From NCBI GenBank assembly GCA_012064385.1, contig QRDG01000406.1:175730-239729 (forward strand): 64,000 nt of DNA, written 5' to 3'. The stretch comes from Puccinellia tenuiflora. Its lineage: Eukaryota > Streptophyta > Magnoliopsida > Poales > Poaceae. This document shows positions 31,732 through 42,356 of this stretch, piece by piece; position 1 is the stretch's first letter; each line of letters opens with the position of its first letter. Position numbers and translations under genes: made by a program. Below the pieces are notes generated by a model. That model had not been told where the DNA came from. It saw nothing but the letters and a program-made list of their open reading frames with translations, and made no database searches.

Positions 31732-34700
31732 TCATCTAAAAGCTTGGGCCCAGAAGGGCAGACCAGCATAAGCTTTCCTAGTTGCTTTATGAATTAGAAG
31801 AGCCAACTCATCTTTAAAAACTCTATGACATTTATAAACACTAGGTGCCACGCCTTGAAAGATGAAGTTATTCCTGGTTCGCCAGATTGCCCAACAGACC
31901 AAGATGATGAGTTCCAAAGATAAAGGATGGCCAATCGCCTGCTTAAGACTGCAAATGTTTCTCATGATAGGTGAGTGTGAAGGGTCATCCACAACAGTGG
32001 TCCAGCTTGGGCATAAGTAATTCCAGCACAAAGAAGCAAACGAGCACTCAAAGAATAGATGCATTCTTGTCTCGGGGGCCAAAGAATGGCACATTGGGCA
32101 GGAGTAATCCGGCAGAAAGAAAGTCTTTCGCAGCAAAAGCTCTCTTGTGTTTAGACGATCCTGGACCAGGAGCCAGAAGAAGACTTTGTGCTTGGATTGA
32201 CAATAGGTTTTCCAAATCCATTTGAGAGCCGGGCAGACCCAATGATTCTTCATGGCTTGCTTATAAGCATCTGACACTTTAAAGAGTGAAGAGTTATTAA
32301 AAACCTTCCAAATATCATCTGCATCTGTATCCGGGAGATCTTCGAGAAAGCCAGAAAGTTGGAGAAATTCATCATGTGCCTGTGCAGACATGGGAAGATG
32401 GAAAGCATCCTCCAGGGAGTCTAGTCTTAGAACAGATTGAATAGAACAGTTCTCATCTTTTGCAAAGGAGAATAAACGAGGGAACTGCCTGCATAGAGGA
32501 CCATCCTTCCAAGAATCATGCCAAATGAGCACTGATCGGCCAGAGAAAACAGTGCCTTGAGCCAAAGACTTGTAACCGGGGAGACATTTGAGGCAGTCTC
32601 GCCACCAGAAAGAGATGTCCCTTAATTTTGCTGGAGGAAGAGCAGGACAATAGTAAACTTTCCAGAGAAGCTGAACCCACGGCAGGTTGGATCTGTTATA
32701 AAATTTATGAATGTGCTTCATCAAGAGACAATCATTCTGAACTGACAAATCAATGACGCCAAGACCCCCTTGATCTTTGGGTTTACAGACCATGCCCCAA
32801 GTAGCCAGAGGTGGGTTTTTTTTGTCCAAATCCGGGCCTCTCCAGAGATAGTGCCTTCTGTATTTATCAAACTCATTAATTACCCATTTGTAAACTTTGA
32901 TTGTGCTGAGGTAGAAGGTAGGTAGAGAGGAAAGAACTGAATTAACAAGTCTTAGTCGATCTCCATAACTGAGGAACATTGAGCACGCTGATAATCTCCT
33001 CTGTGCACTTTGGAGAAGGGGCATAAAGAATTCCTTCCTGGGTTTTGTGGTGCATAGGGGCAAGCCAAGATAAGTAAAAGGGAGACTTCCTTGTTGACAG
33101 AGAAGAGCATCACAATAAAGATGGACTCTATCCGCTGGTATATTTATTCGAACAAGGCTTGATTTCCCATAATTCACTCTTAATCCAGTGGCATCTACAA
33201 ATCTTTGAAGAAGACCCTTTAGGTAAGAGAGCTGCGACACACTAGCAGGCATGATAATGAGAGTATCGTCGGCATACTGAACAATTGGGTAATCAGAACT
33301 GCAAGTTAGAGGAAGGGGCCTCTCCATATGGCCCTGATTCATAGCCTGGTTGACTAGAGTTTGTAGGAAATCGGCAGCCAGAACAAAAGGGAGAGGGGAA
33401 AGGGGATCACCCTGCCTGACCCCTCTCTTACAATGAAAAAGGTGCCCTGGGACTCCATTTAGAAGCACAGATGAGATGGCTGAGGAGAGGATTTGCTTGA
33501 TCCAAAGACACCATTTACTGCCAAAACCTTTGTTCTGAAGGACAGACAGGATGAATCTATGATCCACTTTGTCGAAGGCCTTTTCAAAATCCAGTTTTAG
33601 GATGACCATTTCCCTTTTGGATTTATGACATTGATGCAAATACTCCTATGACCAGGACAAGCAATCTTGGATAGTCCTGGTTTTGATAAACCCATATTGA
33701 TTCTCATGAATAAGCTGCATAATCACAGTCTGGAGCCGATTGGCAAGAAGCTTAGATAGAAGCTTGAGGGTGCACTTGAGGAGAGAAATAGGCCTATAGT
33801 CATTGACAGTTGCCGCATCATCTTTTTTAGGAACCAGAGTAATAAAGCAACCATTAATACTCTCTAAACAAAGCCTCCCCTGATGGAACTGATTGCATAA
33901 GTCATAGAAATCATTTTTAATGACTGGCCAACACTTTCTCAAGAATTCTGCATTGAAACCATCAGGGCCTGGAGATTTATTGTTTGGGAAATCAGCAATG
34001 ACATCATCAACTTCCTTGTGAGAGAAGGGCACCTCCAGGAGGGATAGGTCTACGGAATTATGCAGTAAAGATTGCATGTCAAAGGAGTTGGACGCTGTCT
34101 CTGTCTGGCCTAATCTCTCCTTATATGATTCTAATAAGAGTGCAGCTTTCTCACTATGATCAGAGACCAGGTCACCTGAAGCAGACAAAAGAGAGGCAAT
34201 ATGATTTTTCCTTTTCTGCACTGTTGCAATGGAATGAAAGAATTTTGAGTTGGCATCTCCAAGAGTAGCACATTTGATTTTCCCCCTTTGCTTCCAGTAA
34301 GCAAGTTGTTGCTTAAGCAGAACGGTAAGATGGGCCTTTAGAGCAGTCCTTAAGGATCTCTCTCTTTGCGTTAGCAGTCTCAAATTTTCCACTGAATCCA
34401 AGAGGGCAATAAGACTATTTATGTCTGAAATATCTTCTTGGAGAGAGGAGAGGGACCTAGCCCACTTTTTCAGCTCCTTTCTTAGGACCTTAAACTTAGC
34501 ATATATCCTTTTTGCAGCATCTGCATAGTGAATTGAATTAGTCCAAACATTCTCAACAAGTGGAAGAAGCCCTGCCATATCTAGCCACCTGTTTTCAAAC
34601 CGAAAGAGTTGGGCCTTAGGAATTGAAGTTTGCATGGAAATGACACATGGTACATGATCAGATGTGGTCATTGCTAAGGGCTCTGCAAAAGAATTTGGAA

Positions 34701-35309
34701 AGGTTGTTGTCCAAGCTAATGAAGAGAAGAACCAGTCAAGCCTTTGAAGCAGGGGAGTGGATTGCATGTTGCTCCAGGTGAATTTGCGGCCTTTAAGGGG
34801 AATATCAATGAGTCCCAAGTGACTGATAGCTTCATTAAAAAGGAGCATTTCATTTATGTTACCACCATGTCATCAGGAGATCTGATAAGATTAAAATCAC
34901 CAACCACTAGCCAATTGGCATCTACAGGAATCTGAATGTTATGGAACCAAGAGAGAAACTGAAGCTGTTGTGCATTTTGACAGGGAGCATAAACATTCGT
35001 TAAAGACCAAATGATATCTGACTTAGTGGACTGGAGCTCAACACACAGCGCAAATTCATTCTAAAAGACACAAGTTCCACTAAAATGAGAGCTATCCCAA
35101 ACAGTCAAAATACCCCCTGATCGACCAACAGATGGTTGGAACTCAAATGCATCAAAATTCCTAGGACAGAATTGTCTGATAAAAGCAAGATCAATATGTT
35201 CTCTTTTTGTTTCCTGGAAACAGATCACCTGACAGCCACTTTCCTTTATCTTATTGGAAATAAGGACCCATCGATCCTTGTCATTTAACCCCCTGATGTT
35301 CCAGTTCAA
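31732..35309 (-). pseudogene. LINE 1 ORF2: endonuclease, reverse transcriptase, zf-RVT
   Basis: Starts MNWNIRGLNDKDRW, a typical plant LINE apurinic-type endonuclease start, with CFQETKRE and GDFNLIRSPDD. The reverse transcriptase has NNKSPGPDGFN, DYRPISLLKC, KLDFEKAFDKVDH and YADDTLII. The C-terminal zinc-binding zf-RVT region has CPMCHSLAPETRMHLFFEC. Breaks: TAG at 35061, a frameshift near 34870 after the endonuclease middle, and TAG at 33646 within the RT. The end is TGA/TAG-type at 31732. The protein would nick DNA and copy LINE RNA; this copy is dead. Confidence 0.9.
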
Positions 35310-35549
35310 AATTTTCCAAGATTATCTATTCATTAAAACAAAAAATCTTGAAGAGGTGATCTTGCTGATGAGTTGTGCCGCCACTAGCGAAAGCACAAAC
35401 TGAAAGAAGGCCAGTTAGAGAAGCCTGAGAGGGACCGGACAGCAAAGAAAACCCAGAGGAAATAACTTTAACTATCCACAAACCACTCCTCATTACAAAA
35501 AATATTCTCTTACAGAAACCAATGATAGGACAAGCACAGTCTTGCTAGG

Positions 35550-35707
35550 TGTTGTAGGGGCTTAGTTGAGGATAGGAAAGAAAGAGAGGTAAAAAATGTA
35601 AAAGTATCAAACTCACCTGTATATCTCCGTATGTGGAGGATGAAGGAGTAACTTCCAGAGAAATCCAATCCCCATCGAGTCTACTGTAGCGCTAGCGGTT
35701 TTCTACA
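35550..35707 (+). repeat. Copia 5' LTR
   Basis: 158 bp, TGTTGTAGGGG...TTTTCTACA. It differs from the 3' LTR by very few changes (for example CTGTAGCG against CTATAGCG and a one-base indel), pointing to a fairly recent insertion relative to the LINE. Confidence 0.95.
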
Positions 35708-35719
35708 TGGTATCAGAGC
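35708..35719 (+). promoter_or_regulatory. Copia primer-binding site
   Basis: TGGTATCAGAGC, a perfect match to the initiator methionine tRNA primer site, immediately after the LTR. Confidence 0.9.
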
Positions 35720-36303
35720 AGACAACACTGGGTGGTTGCCGGCGGTGAATCGGCGGCCGGCGCAGCTGTGGCTTGTGCTGATTGGGAGCAGTAGCAGGAG
35801 GGAGGCGGACGTGGCCGGCTAGCTACAGAAATCCTAGGTGCGGCAGCGGCCGGTGGCGAGAAGAACGGCGGTGTCCGTCGTTGTGGGGAGGTGTAGTACC
35901 AGTTGGTGGAGCTCCTAGTTGTGGATGTGAGTCGTTAGGAGGAGCTGCAGGCGAGCAGCTGAGAGCAAGAGCAGAGGAGAAGTGCTCGTACAGGAAGGCT
36001 CCAGCAAGGACAAGCGCGGCCGGCCGGCCGGAACTGAACGAGGCACTGCAGATAAAGAGGTAAGAAGAAGATTGTTGCTTGCTACGTGTGCGAGCAGATA
36101 GAGGAGATAAGGGGACTGTGACTTCCGGCTGGAGGTGCTGCTGGTGTTTGCTTCGAGGTAAAATTGATCCGTGCAGCTGAAAAATTGCAAAGGTAAATAA
36201 AATCGAATTGTACTTGTGCTGTGGGGAAGATCATAGGTGGTTCGACCAAGGAACTAGTGGTACTAACATTCTGATTGGAGTTTTTGCAATTGTGTTGTGA
36301 GCT

Positions 36304-39300
36304 ATGGATGGAAAATCCCGAGTTGTGTTTAGTGGGTTTGGTAAGCAGGGAATGATATTGGATAATGGATTAGGTAGAGGTAAAAAACTCGGTGGTGGTG
36401 CTTTAAAATCTTGGCAACGAGATGGTGATTGGCTATGTCCAAACTCAGGCTGCAGAAATGTGAATTTTGGGTTTCGCAAATTCTGTAATTGGTGTAGAGT
36501 TGCACGTCCTGTCCGTACTAGTAGAACGTTGACAGATGAAAATGGTTGAGAATCTCCAACTATCACTGTTCAGATGACTGCTGATGAGTTAAGAAAATGG
36601 TACAAGTTCAAGGGAATGAAACAAAGTGATAAGAGATCTCAGGAAGCAGCTACTGTCTCGGCTGATCTTTTTGGTAATAATTCAGCTTCTGGTGAAGGTA
36701 ATTGCAGTGATAAACCATGGTTGATTGATTCAGGGGCATCTCGGCACATGGCTGGCTCTTATAAAGACTTCTACAATTATATTCTTGACTGTGCAAATCA
36801 ACATGTCAAACTTGTTGATGGTTCCATCCAAAGTATTAAAGGGTCAGGAGGCGTTAGGTTTACTCCACACATTACTCTTTCATCAGTGATGCATGTTCCT
36901 TCATTCCCTATTAATCTCATGTCCGTTGGTTGTATAACTAATGAGCTAAATTGTGCAGTCATATTTCTCCCTTATGGATGTATATTTCAGGAACTTGGAA
37001 CTGGAAAGATCTTGGGGACAGGCACTATACGTGAAGGTTTATATTACTTAGATGGTTGCAGGTCAACTGCAGCGGCTGCTACCTTGTCAATGTCCCCTAC
37101 AGATGAGTTTCTCATACTTCATCGTCGATTAGGGCATATACCTTTTATGAAGTTGGGTCAGCTGTATCCTAGTCTTTATGGCAAGGTTGATAAGGGGAAG
37201 TTAGTATGTGATGCCTGTGAATTTGGCAAACATATTAGAAGCTCCTACCTATTGTCTGATAATAGAAGTGCAGAACCCTTCCAAACTATACATTCTGATG
37301 TTTGGGGTCCTAGTGGAGTTGTGTCGATCAATGGGTATCGTTGTTTTGTGACTTTCATTGATTGCTGCACCAGAACAACCTAGTTATATGTCTTAAGGAA
37401 CAAAAATGATGTTTTTGAATGCTTTAGAGACTTTCATAATTTGGTTATGAATCAGTACAATGCTCAGCTGCAGATCTTTCGTACTGATAATGGCACAGAA
37501 TATGTGAACAGGCTCTTTGATGAGTATTTGTCAAGCTTTGGTATTATTCATCAAACTACTTCTCCAGGTGCCTCTGAACAGAATGGTCTAGCTGAACGAA
37601 AGAACAGACATTTATTAGAAGTTACTCGTTGTTTAATGATGGAAATGAATGTTCCCAAATTCCTATGGGGTGAAGCTGTGATGACTGCTGCATATCTGAT
37701 CAATAGGATGCCAACAAGAGTACTTGGTGATAAAACACCTTTAGAATGTTTAACTGGTAAAACAACTTATGTGGTTCCACCAAAGGTGTTTGGGTGTGTA
37801 TGCTTTGTAAGAGATCATAGGCCGTCTATGGGTAAGTTAGACCCAAGGGCTTTAAAATGTGTATTTGTTGGGTATTCTGGTAAGCAAAAGGGGTATAAAT
37901 GCTGGTGTCCGTCAGAGAGGAGAATGTTTATCAGCATGGATGTTACTTTTAGAGAGAATGCACCCTTTTATGGGGAACCAACTGACTTGACTGATGTGTT
38001 TCCTGATTTGTTCAATGATGATAGCTCAGATGGAGTCTTGAGGACAGGGGGAGATGAGAGAAGAGAAGACAATGATGCAACTTCACAGAAGATGATTGTT
38101 GGAGTAATTCCAACTAGAGATGAGCCTGATGGTAGAGATGAAGATGAGCCTGATGATAGATATGAAGATACATCAAATGCTGAACAAGATCACACTCAGG
38201 GGGAGCAGCAGGAGTATCAAAATAAAGGATCAAGGTGGCCACAAAACCTTAAGGTGTACACACGGAGACAGAGAGCTGAGAATGATCAAGTGCAAAGGGA
38301 GGAAGAAATCACATTGAGCCAAAATCCTGAAGCCCAAGTACAGCCAGATTTGCATGACTCAAGTTCAAGTCCTTCTGCAAGTGATGGTATAATCTCTCCT
38401 CCACATGATGATTTAGATCTCCCTATAGCTCTAAGAAAACAATCTCGCACTACTGCTGGTAAATTACCATCAAATCTGTCCCAATATGATGTCTCTAATT
38501 ACGTTTCATATTCATCTATGGGCCCCCAATACAAAGCATTCATAGCTGCAATGGACTCTACTTTACCTATACCACATAACTAGCAGGAAGCAAAACAATA
38601 CCCAGAATGGAGGAAAGCTATGATGGAGGCACTTGACAAAAACAATACTTGGGTACTTGCTACTCTTCCTCCTAATAAGAAGATTGTTGGTTGTAAATGG
38701 GTATTTACCGTAAAACAAAATCCAGATGGTAAAGTGGAAAGATATAGAGCTAGATTGGTGGCAAAGGGCTATAGCCAAACTTATGGAGTGGATTATGATG
38801 AGACTTTCGCACCAGTGGCAAAAATGAACACTATTAGGGTCGTTATATCTATTGCAGCAAACAATAAGTGGAAAGTGTTTCAAATGGATGTAAAAATGCT
38901 TTCCTTCATGGAGACCTGCATGAAGAGGTGTATATGGAGATTCCTCCGGGTTTTAATAGCAGAGAAACTGTTGGTAAAGTGTGCAGGTTAAGAAAATCTC
39001 TTTATGGGCTGAAACAATCTCCTAGAGCTTGGTTTGGGAGGTTTAGGAAGGAAATATGCTCTATGGGCTATCGACAAAGCAATGCAGATCACACCCTCTT
39101 CTTTAAACACCGAGGTGGCAAGATTGCTATTATTATTGTGTATGTTGATGATATTGTGATCACAGGTAATGATGATGATGGGATAGCATGCTTGAAGAAG
39201 ATGTTGGCAAAATCATTTGAAGTCAAGGATCTGGGTTTTCTTCATTATTTCCTAGGCATTGAGGTTGTATATAGACCACAAGGTATTTATCTATCCCAAC

Positions 39301-40092
39301 GAAAATGTGTGCTCGATTTACTTGCTGAGACTGGGATGCTAGGGTGTAAACTAGCTTCCACACCTATAGAGCTGAATCATCGTACTCGTGCTGACCTGGG
39401 AGACACACTAGATAAAAAATTACCAGAGACTTGTGGGGCGCTTGATGTATTTATCACATACTAGACCAGATATTGCATATGCTGTTAGTATTGTCAGTCG
39501 ATATATGCATGATCCCAGAACCAGTCATATGGATATTGTAAAACGAATCTTGAGATATCTTAAAAGCTGCCCTGGGAAGGGAATTCTGTTTTCCAAGAAC
39601 GGGCATCTAAAAATAGAAGTGTACACAGATGCAGATTGGGCTGGGTGTTTGGATGATAGAAAATCTACCTCTGGGTACTGTATGTTCATCGGTGGTAATT
39701 TAGTGAGCTGGAGGAGTAAAAAGCAAAGTGTTGTTGCAAGGTCAACAGCGGAAGCGGAATTTAGGTCTATGGCCTCAGGATTCTGTGAATTAATATGGCT
39801 GAAGTTGTTGCTAAAGGAGCTTAAATTGTTTGACAATACACCTCTTCGTGTGTATTGTGATAACCAAGCTACAATCAAAATTGTGAACAATCCTGTATAC
39901 CATGACAGGACAAAACACATTGAAATAGATCGGCACTTTATCAAAGAGAAATTAGATGAAGGGGTAATTCAGGTTTGTTATGTTAGATCTGGGGAACAAC
40001 TAGCTTATGTATTAACAAAAGGTGTCTGTAATGTAACTTTCATGAAATTATGTAGCAAGATGGGGCTTGTGGATATTTTCGCCCCATCTTGA
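36304..40092 (+). pseudogene. Copia polyprotein with N-terminal RanBP2-type zinc finger
   Basis: One long frame interrupted by three stops and two frameshifts. The first 80 codons hold GDWLCPNSGC...FCNWC, an exact W-x-C-x4-C-x3-N-x6-C-x2-C RanBP2 finger, where gag is expected. The protease (LIDSGASRHM), GAG-pre-integrase (HRRLGHIPF, CDACEFGKH), integrase (HSDVWGPS, FRTDNGTEY, EQNGLAERKNRH), RT (VGCKWVFTVK, VYVDDIVI) and RNase H (YTDADWAG, STAEAEFRSM) follow. Stops are TGA at 36547, TAG at 37381 and TAG at 38581, each at a position where tryptophan is likely. One-base frameshifts lie near 38895 (RT) and 39437 (before RNase H). RanBP2 fingers bind RNA or ubiquitin in host proteins; a role here is only inferred. 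The start at ATG 36304 is the first in this frame. Confidence 0.85.
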
Positions 40093-40099
40093 GGGGGAG
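40091..40099 (+). promoter_or_regulatory. Copia polypurine tract
   Basis: GAGGGGGAG immediately before the 3' LTR. Confidence 0.8.
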
Positions 40100-40258
40100 T
40101 GTTGTAGGGGCTTAGTTGAGGATAGGAAAGAAAGAGAGGTAAAAAATGTAAAAGTATCAAACTCACCTGTATATCTCTGTATGTGGAGGAATGAAGGAGT
40201 AACTTCCAGAGAAATCCAATCCCCATCGAGTCTACTATAGCGCTAGCGGTTTTCTACA
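40100..40258 (+). repeat. Copia 3' LTR
   Basis: 159 bp, near-identical to 35550-35707, followed by TSD CTAGG. Confidence 0.95.
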
Positions 40259-40336
40259 CTAGGATAAGAAAAAAGGCAAAATACTTCTATATAGGGTTGC
40301 CACCATAGAACTTGACTGAAGACTCGAACTGTTGAA

Positions 40337-41926
40337 TTAAGCTTCATCGGGTTCATCATCATTGTCCTCATTGGAGAAGTCCTCCTGCAACTCCTTGCCA
40401 GAGGCAATAGAGTCATCCCCCATAAGCTCACTGATTCCAAATTTGTCGAAGAGATTCTTTACCACAGCACTTCTTAGGGGTGGAACAGTAGGTGCACAGG
40501 CCAGACAGTTCCTGTCAAAATAGGTTTTTGCTCTAAGACCCTTAGAAAGGGCAAGGAGCCTGTCACTTCTTCTGACAGCAGTAGCCACCATAGGGGCAGC
40601 AAGCTTGCGCTTCTTTATATGGATTGCTGAGGTAGAAGGAGGAGCTTGGAGGTTGGCATATCTTCTAGGAGCCTGTGGAGTTGAAAAACCCTGAGTATCT
40701 TCCTTGCAGGCAATGGATAGAGAGCAAACTGGTGGGGTAGAGGCTGGACAAACCCTTGGCAAAGCAAACTCTCGGTTCTCAGCAGAAGGGAGCTGAGAAG
40801 ACGTAGCAATGATATTCCAAATTCTTGACTGCGTAAGGGATTTGGTCCACTCAAAATCGTCAGGGGACATAAGTTTTGCAGTGACAAAGTCTGTCCACTC
40901 AGCTGGGACAGTAATACTGCCCGATGAGTTGCAGCTCGGCTTGAAGAAGTTAGTCCAGGCAGCAGTTCCTTCTTTGGAGTAGGCAGGCAAATCTGGAACC
41001 TCAGAGTGAACGACAAACTCTGGAACAAGGACCATGCCAATATGGAGGTTCTGATGAAACATATCTTGAGCAACTGGAGCTGGCGCCCCATTAACCGACC
41101 CATCAGAGGAGCTAGGTAGCGAGCTTAGGGTCAGGGTAATGGAGCTGTTGTCATCGTGAATATTGGCAGCAGGTACATTGTCCATAACCATTTGGTTCTG
41201 CTGAGGGGGATTAACAGGATTAAGCAGGTCATTAAGCTCCAGGAAACCTGGCTCATCCAAATGGTGTGGAGCGGCGTTAAGATCAAAATCAGCTGCTGGC
41301 GGTACCATGTTCAGATCAAGACCCCCATTTTCCTGCAATATAAAGTTCATATTCTGACCTGCAACATTGAACTGAGGGTTTGCGACAAACTGAGGAGCGG
41401 CTGCAGCAATGGCATCATTCTGGGGCCAAGCAGGCCAGTCTGCAGCCAAATTCTGTCCAGGAGTAAAAACTGGCTGCGGTTGAAAAGGCACTACAGGCAG
41501 CGGGTGATGAGTGGAGCCATCAGCAGGAGGGACCTCATCATCTTGTGCTACATTGCCAAGTAGTTGAGAACTGAGGATAAACACAGGCACTGACCAGGAC
41601 TCTCCCTGGAAGTTATCCCCATCTGAAACAACACAACTGTAAGGGATGGATTCAAGAGATACTACTCTGACTTTGATGACAACAGAACCGTAGGAGCTGG
41701 CCTCTTCATCCCAAGCAATAAGAACCCCAAAATCCTTTATTGCACCTCTGATGTGATCAACAGTCCACAAATCGAGGGGAAAGTCTAGCAGAAGCAACCA
41801 GCATTCTTGGTTATAAGTAAATGCTCTACGATTGATCCCCTCATTGTGCTTAACAAAAGAGATTAATCTGCCTTGAAAGTTATGCGGACTGTGGGTAACA
41901 ACTAACAAGCCAGTCAAAATGCCCAA
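40337..41926 (-). pseudogene. LINE 1 ORF1 (gag-like), N-terminally truncated
   Basis: The open frame covers about 529 codons. The first 100 residues resemble the DUF4283-type RNA-binding region of plant LINE ORF1 proteins, with phrases like WLLLLDFPLDLWT and FGVLIAWDE. A long Pro/Gln/Asn-rich, probably disordered middle follows, and a basic stretch (HIKKRKL) near the C-terminus. No zinc knuckle is seen. The first codon is not an ATG and the usual N-terminus is missing, so this is a truncated ORF1, upstream of ORF2 before the Copia insertion separated them. Confidence 0.7.
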
Positions 41927-41944
41927 ATAAAGTGCCCATACCGT

Positions 41945-42060
41945 GACGTAGTGATAGCTTTTTTTAGATAAAAGGTTTTTAAGCCCTGCTTTAAATTAAT
42001 AAAGCTCACAAGATTCACCGCAGATTCGGAATACATCACGCTGGGCATACAGCTTAGCCT
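41945..42060 (-). mobile_element. 3' part of a short retro-fragment, interrupted by LINE 2
   Basis: GACGTAGTGATAG (41945-41957) is followed by a T-run and an antisense LINE-like tail. The same 13-mer occurs at 49575-49587 on the far side of LINE 2. Removing LINE 2 leaves about 180 bases of retro-sequence with a 13-bp TSD, so the fragment predates LINE 2. Confidence 0.7.
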
Positions 42061-42356
42061 TTTTTTGAATTGAGGGGCTCAGCCCCCGATTTCATTAAAG
42101 ATGAAACCAGAAAATGAGGTTTTTGTCACATCCCAACTCACACGCCCAAACGACACTACAGATTGGGCCTCCCAGAACAAAGCTAAAAGAAAAAGAGTCT
42201 AGACAAACAACCAGGAACACAAGCTACAGGACATAATTTTTCCCTATTACAACCTACACTCTGGAGCACAGAAACGTCACAGACACAGTCTCTTGTTTGT
42301 CTTCAACATATCACAACCTGGCAACTTCCTCTCCTTTTTTTCTGGGGCTAACAAAT

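Larger units (their letters stand above)
35550..40258 (+). mobile_element. Copia LTR retrotransposon inside LINE 1
   Basis: 4,709 bp with short LTRs (35550-35707 and 40100-40258), TSD CTAGG (35545-35549 and 40259-40263), an initiator-Met tRNA primer site directly after the left LTR, and a polypurine tract before the right one. It lies between ORF1 and ORF2 of the LINE. Domain order protease, integrase, RT, RNase H is Ty1/Copia. The usual gag is not recognisable; a RanBP2-type zinc finger stands in its place. Confidence 0.95.
31640..41940 (-). mobile_element. LINE 1 (L1-type), 5'-truncated and split by a Copia insertion
   Basis: ORF1 remnant at 40337-41926 and ORF2 at 31732-35309, both minus strand, separated only by the Copia element 35550-40258 and short spacers. 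Without Copia the LINE is about 5.6 kb. The N-terminus of ORF1 is missing, so the element is probably 5'-truncated near 41940. The 3' end is AT-rich near 31630; no clear TSD was found. Confidence 0.85.

Noticed and set aside
31550..41935. TSD for LINE 1 (AAATAAAATGCCC against AAATAAAGTGCCC)
   Set aside because: The match is partial, AT-rich and not placed exactly at the element ends.
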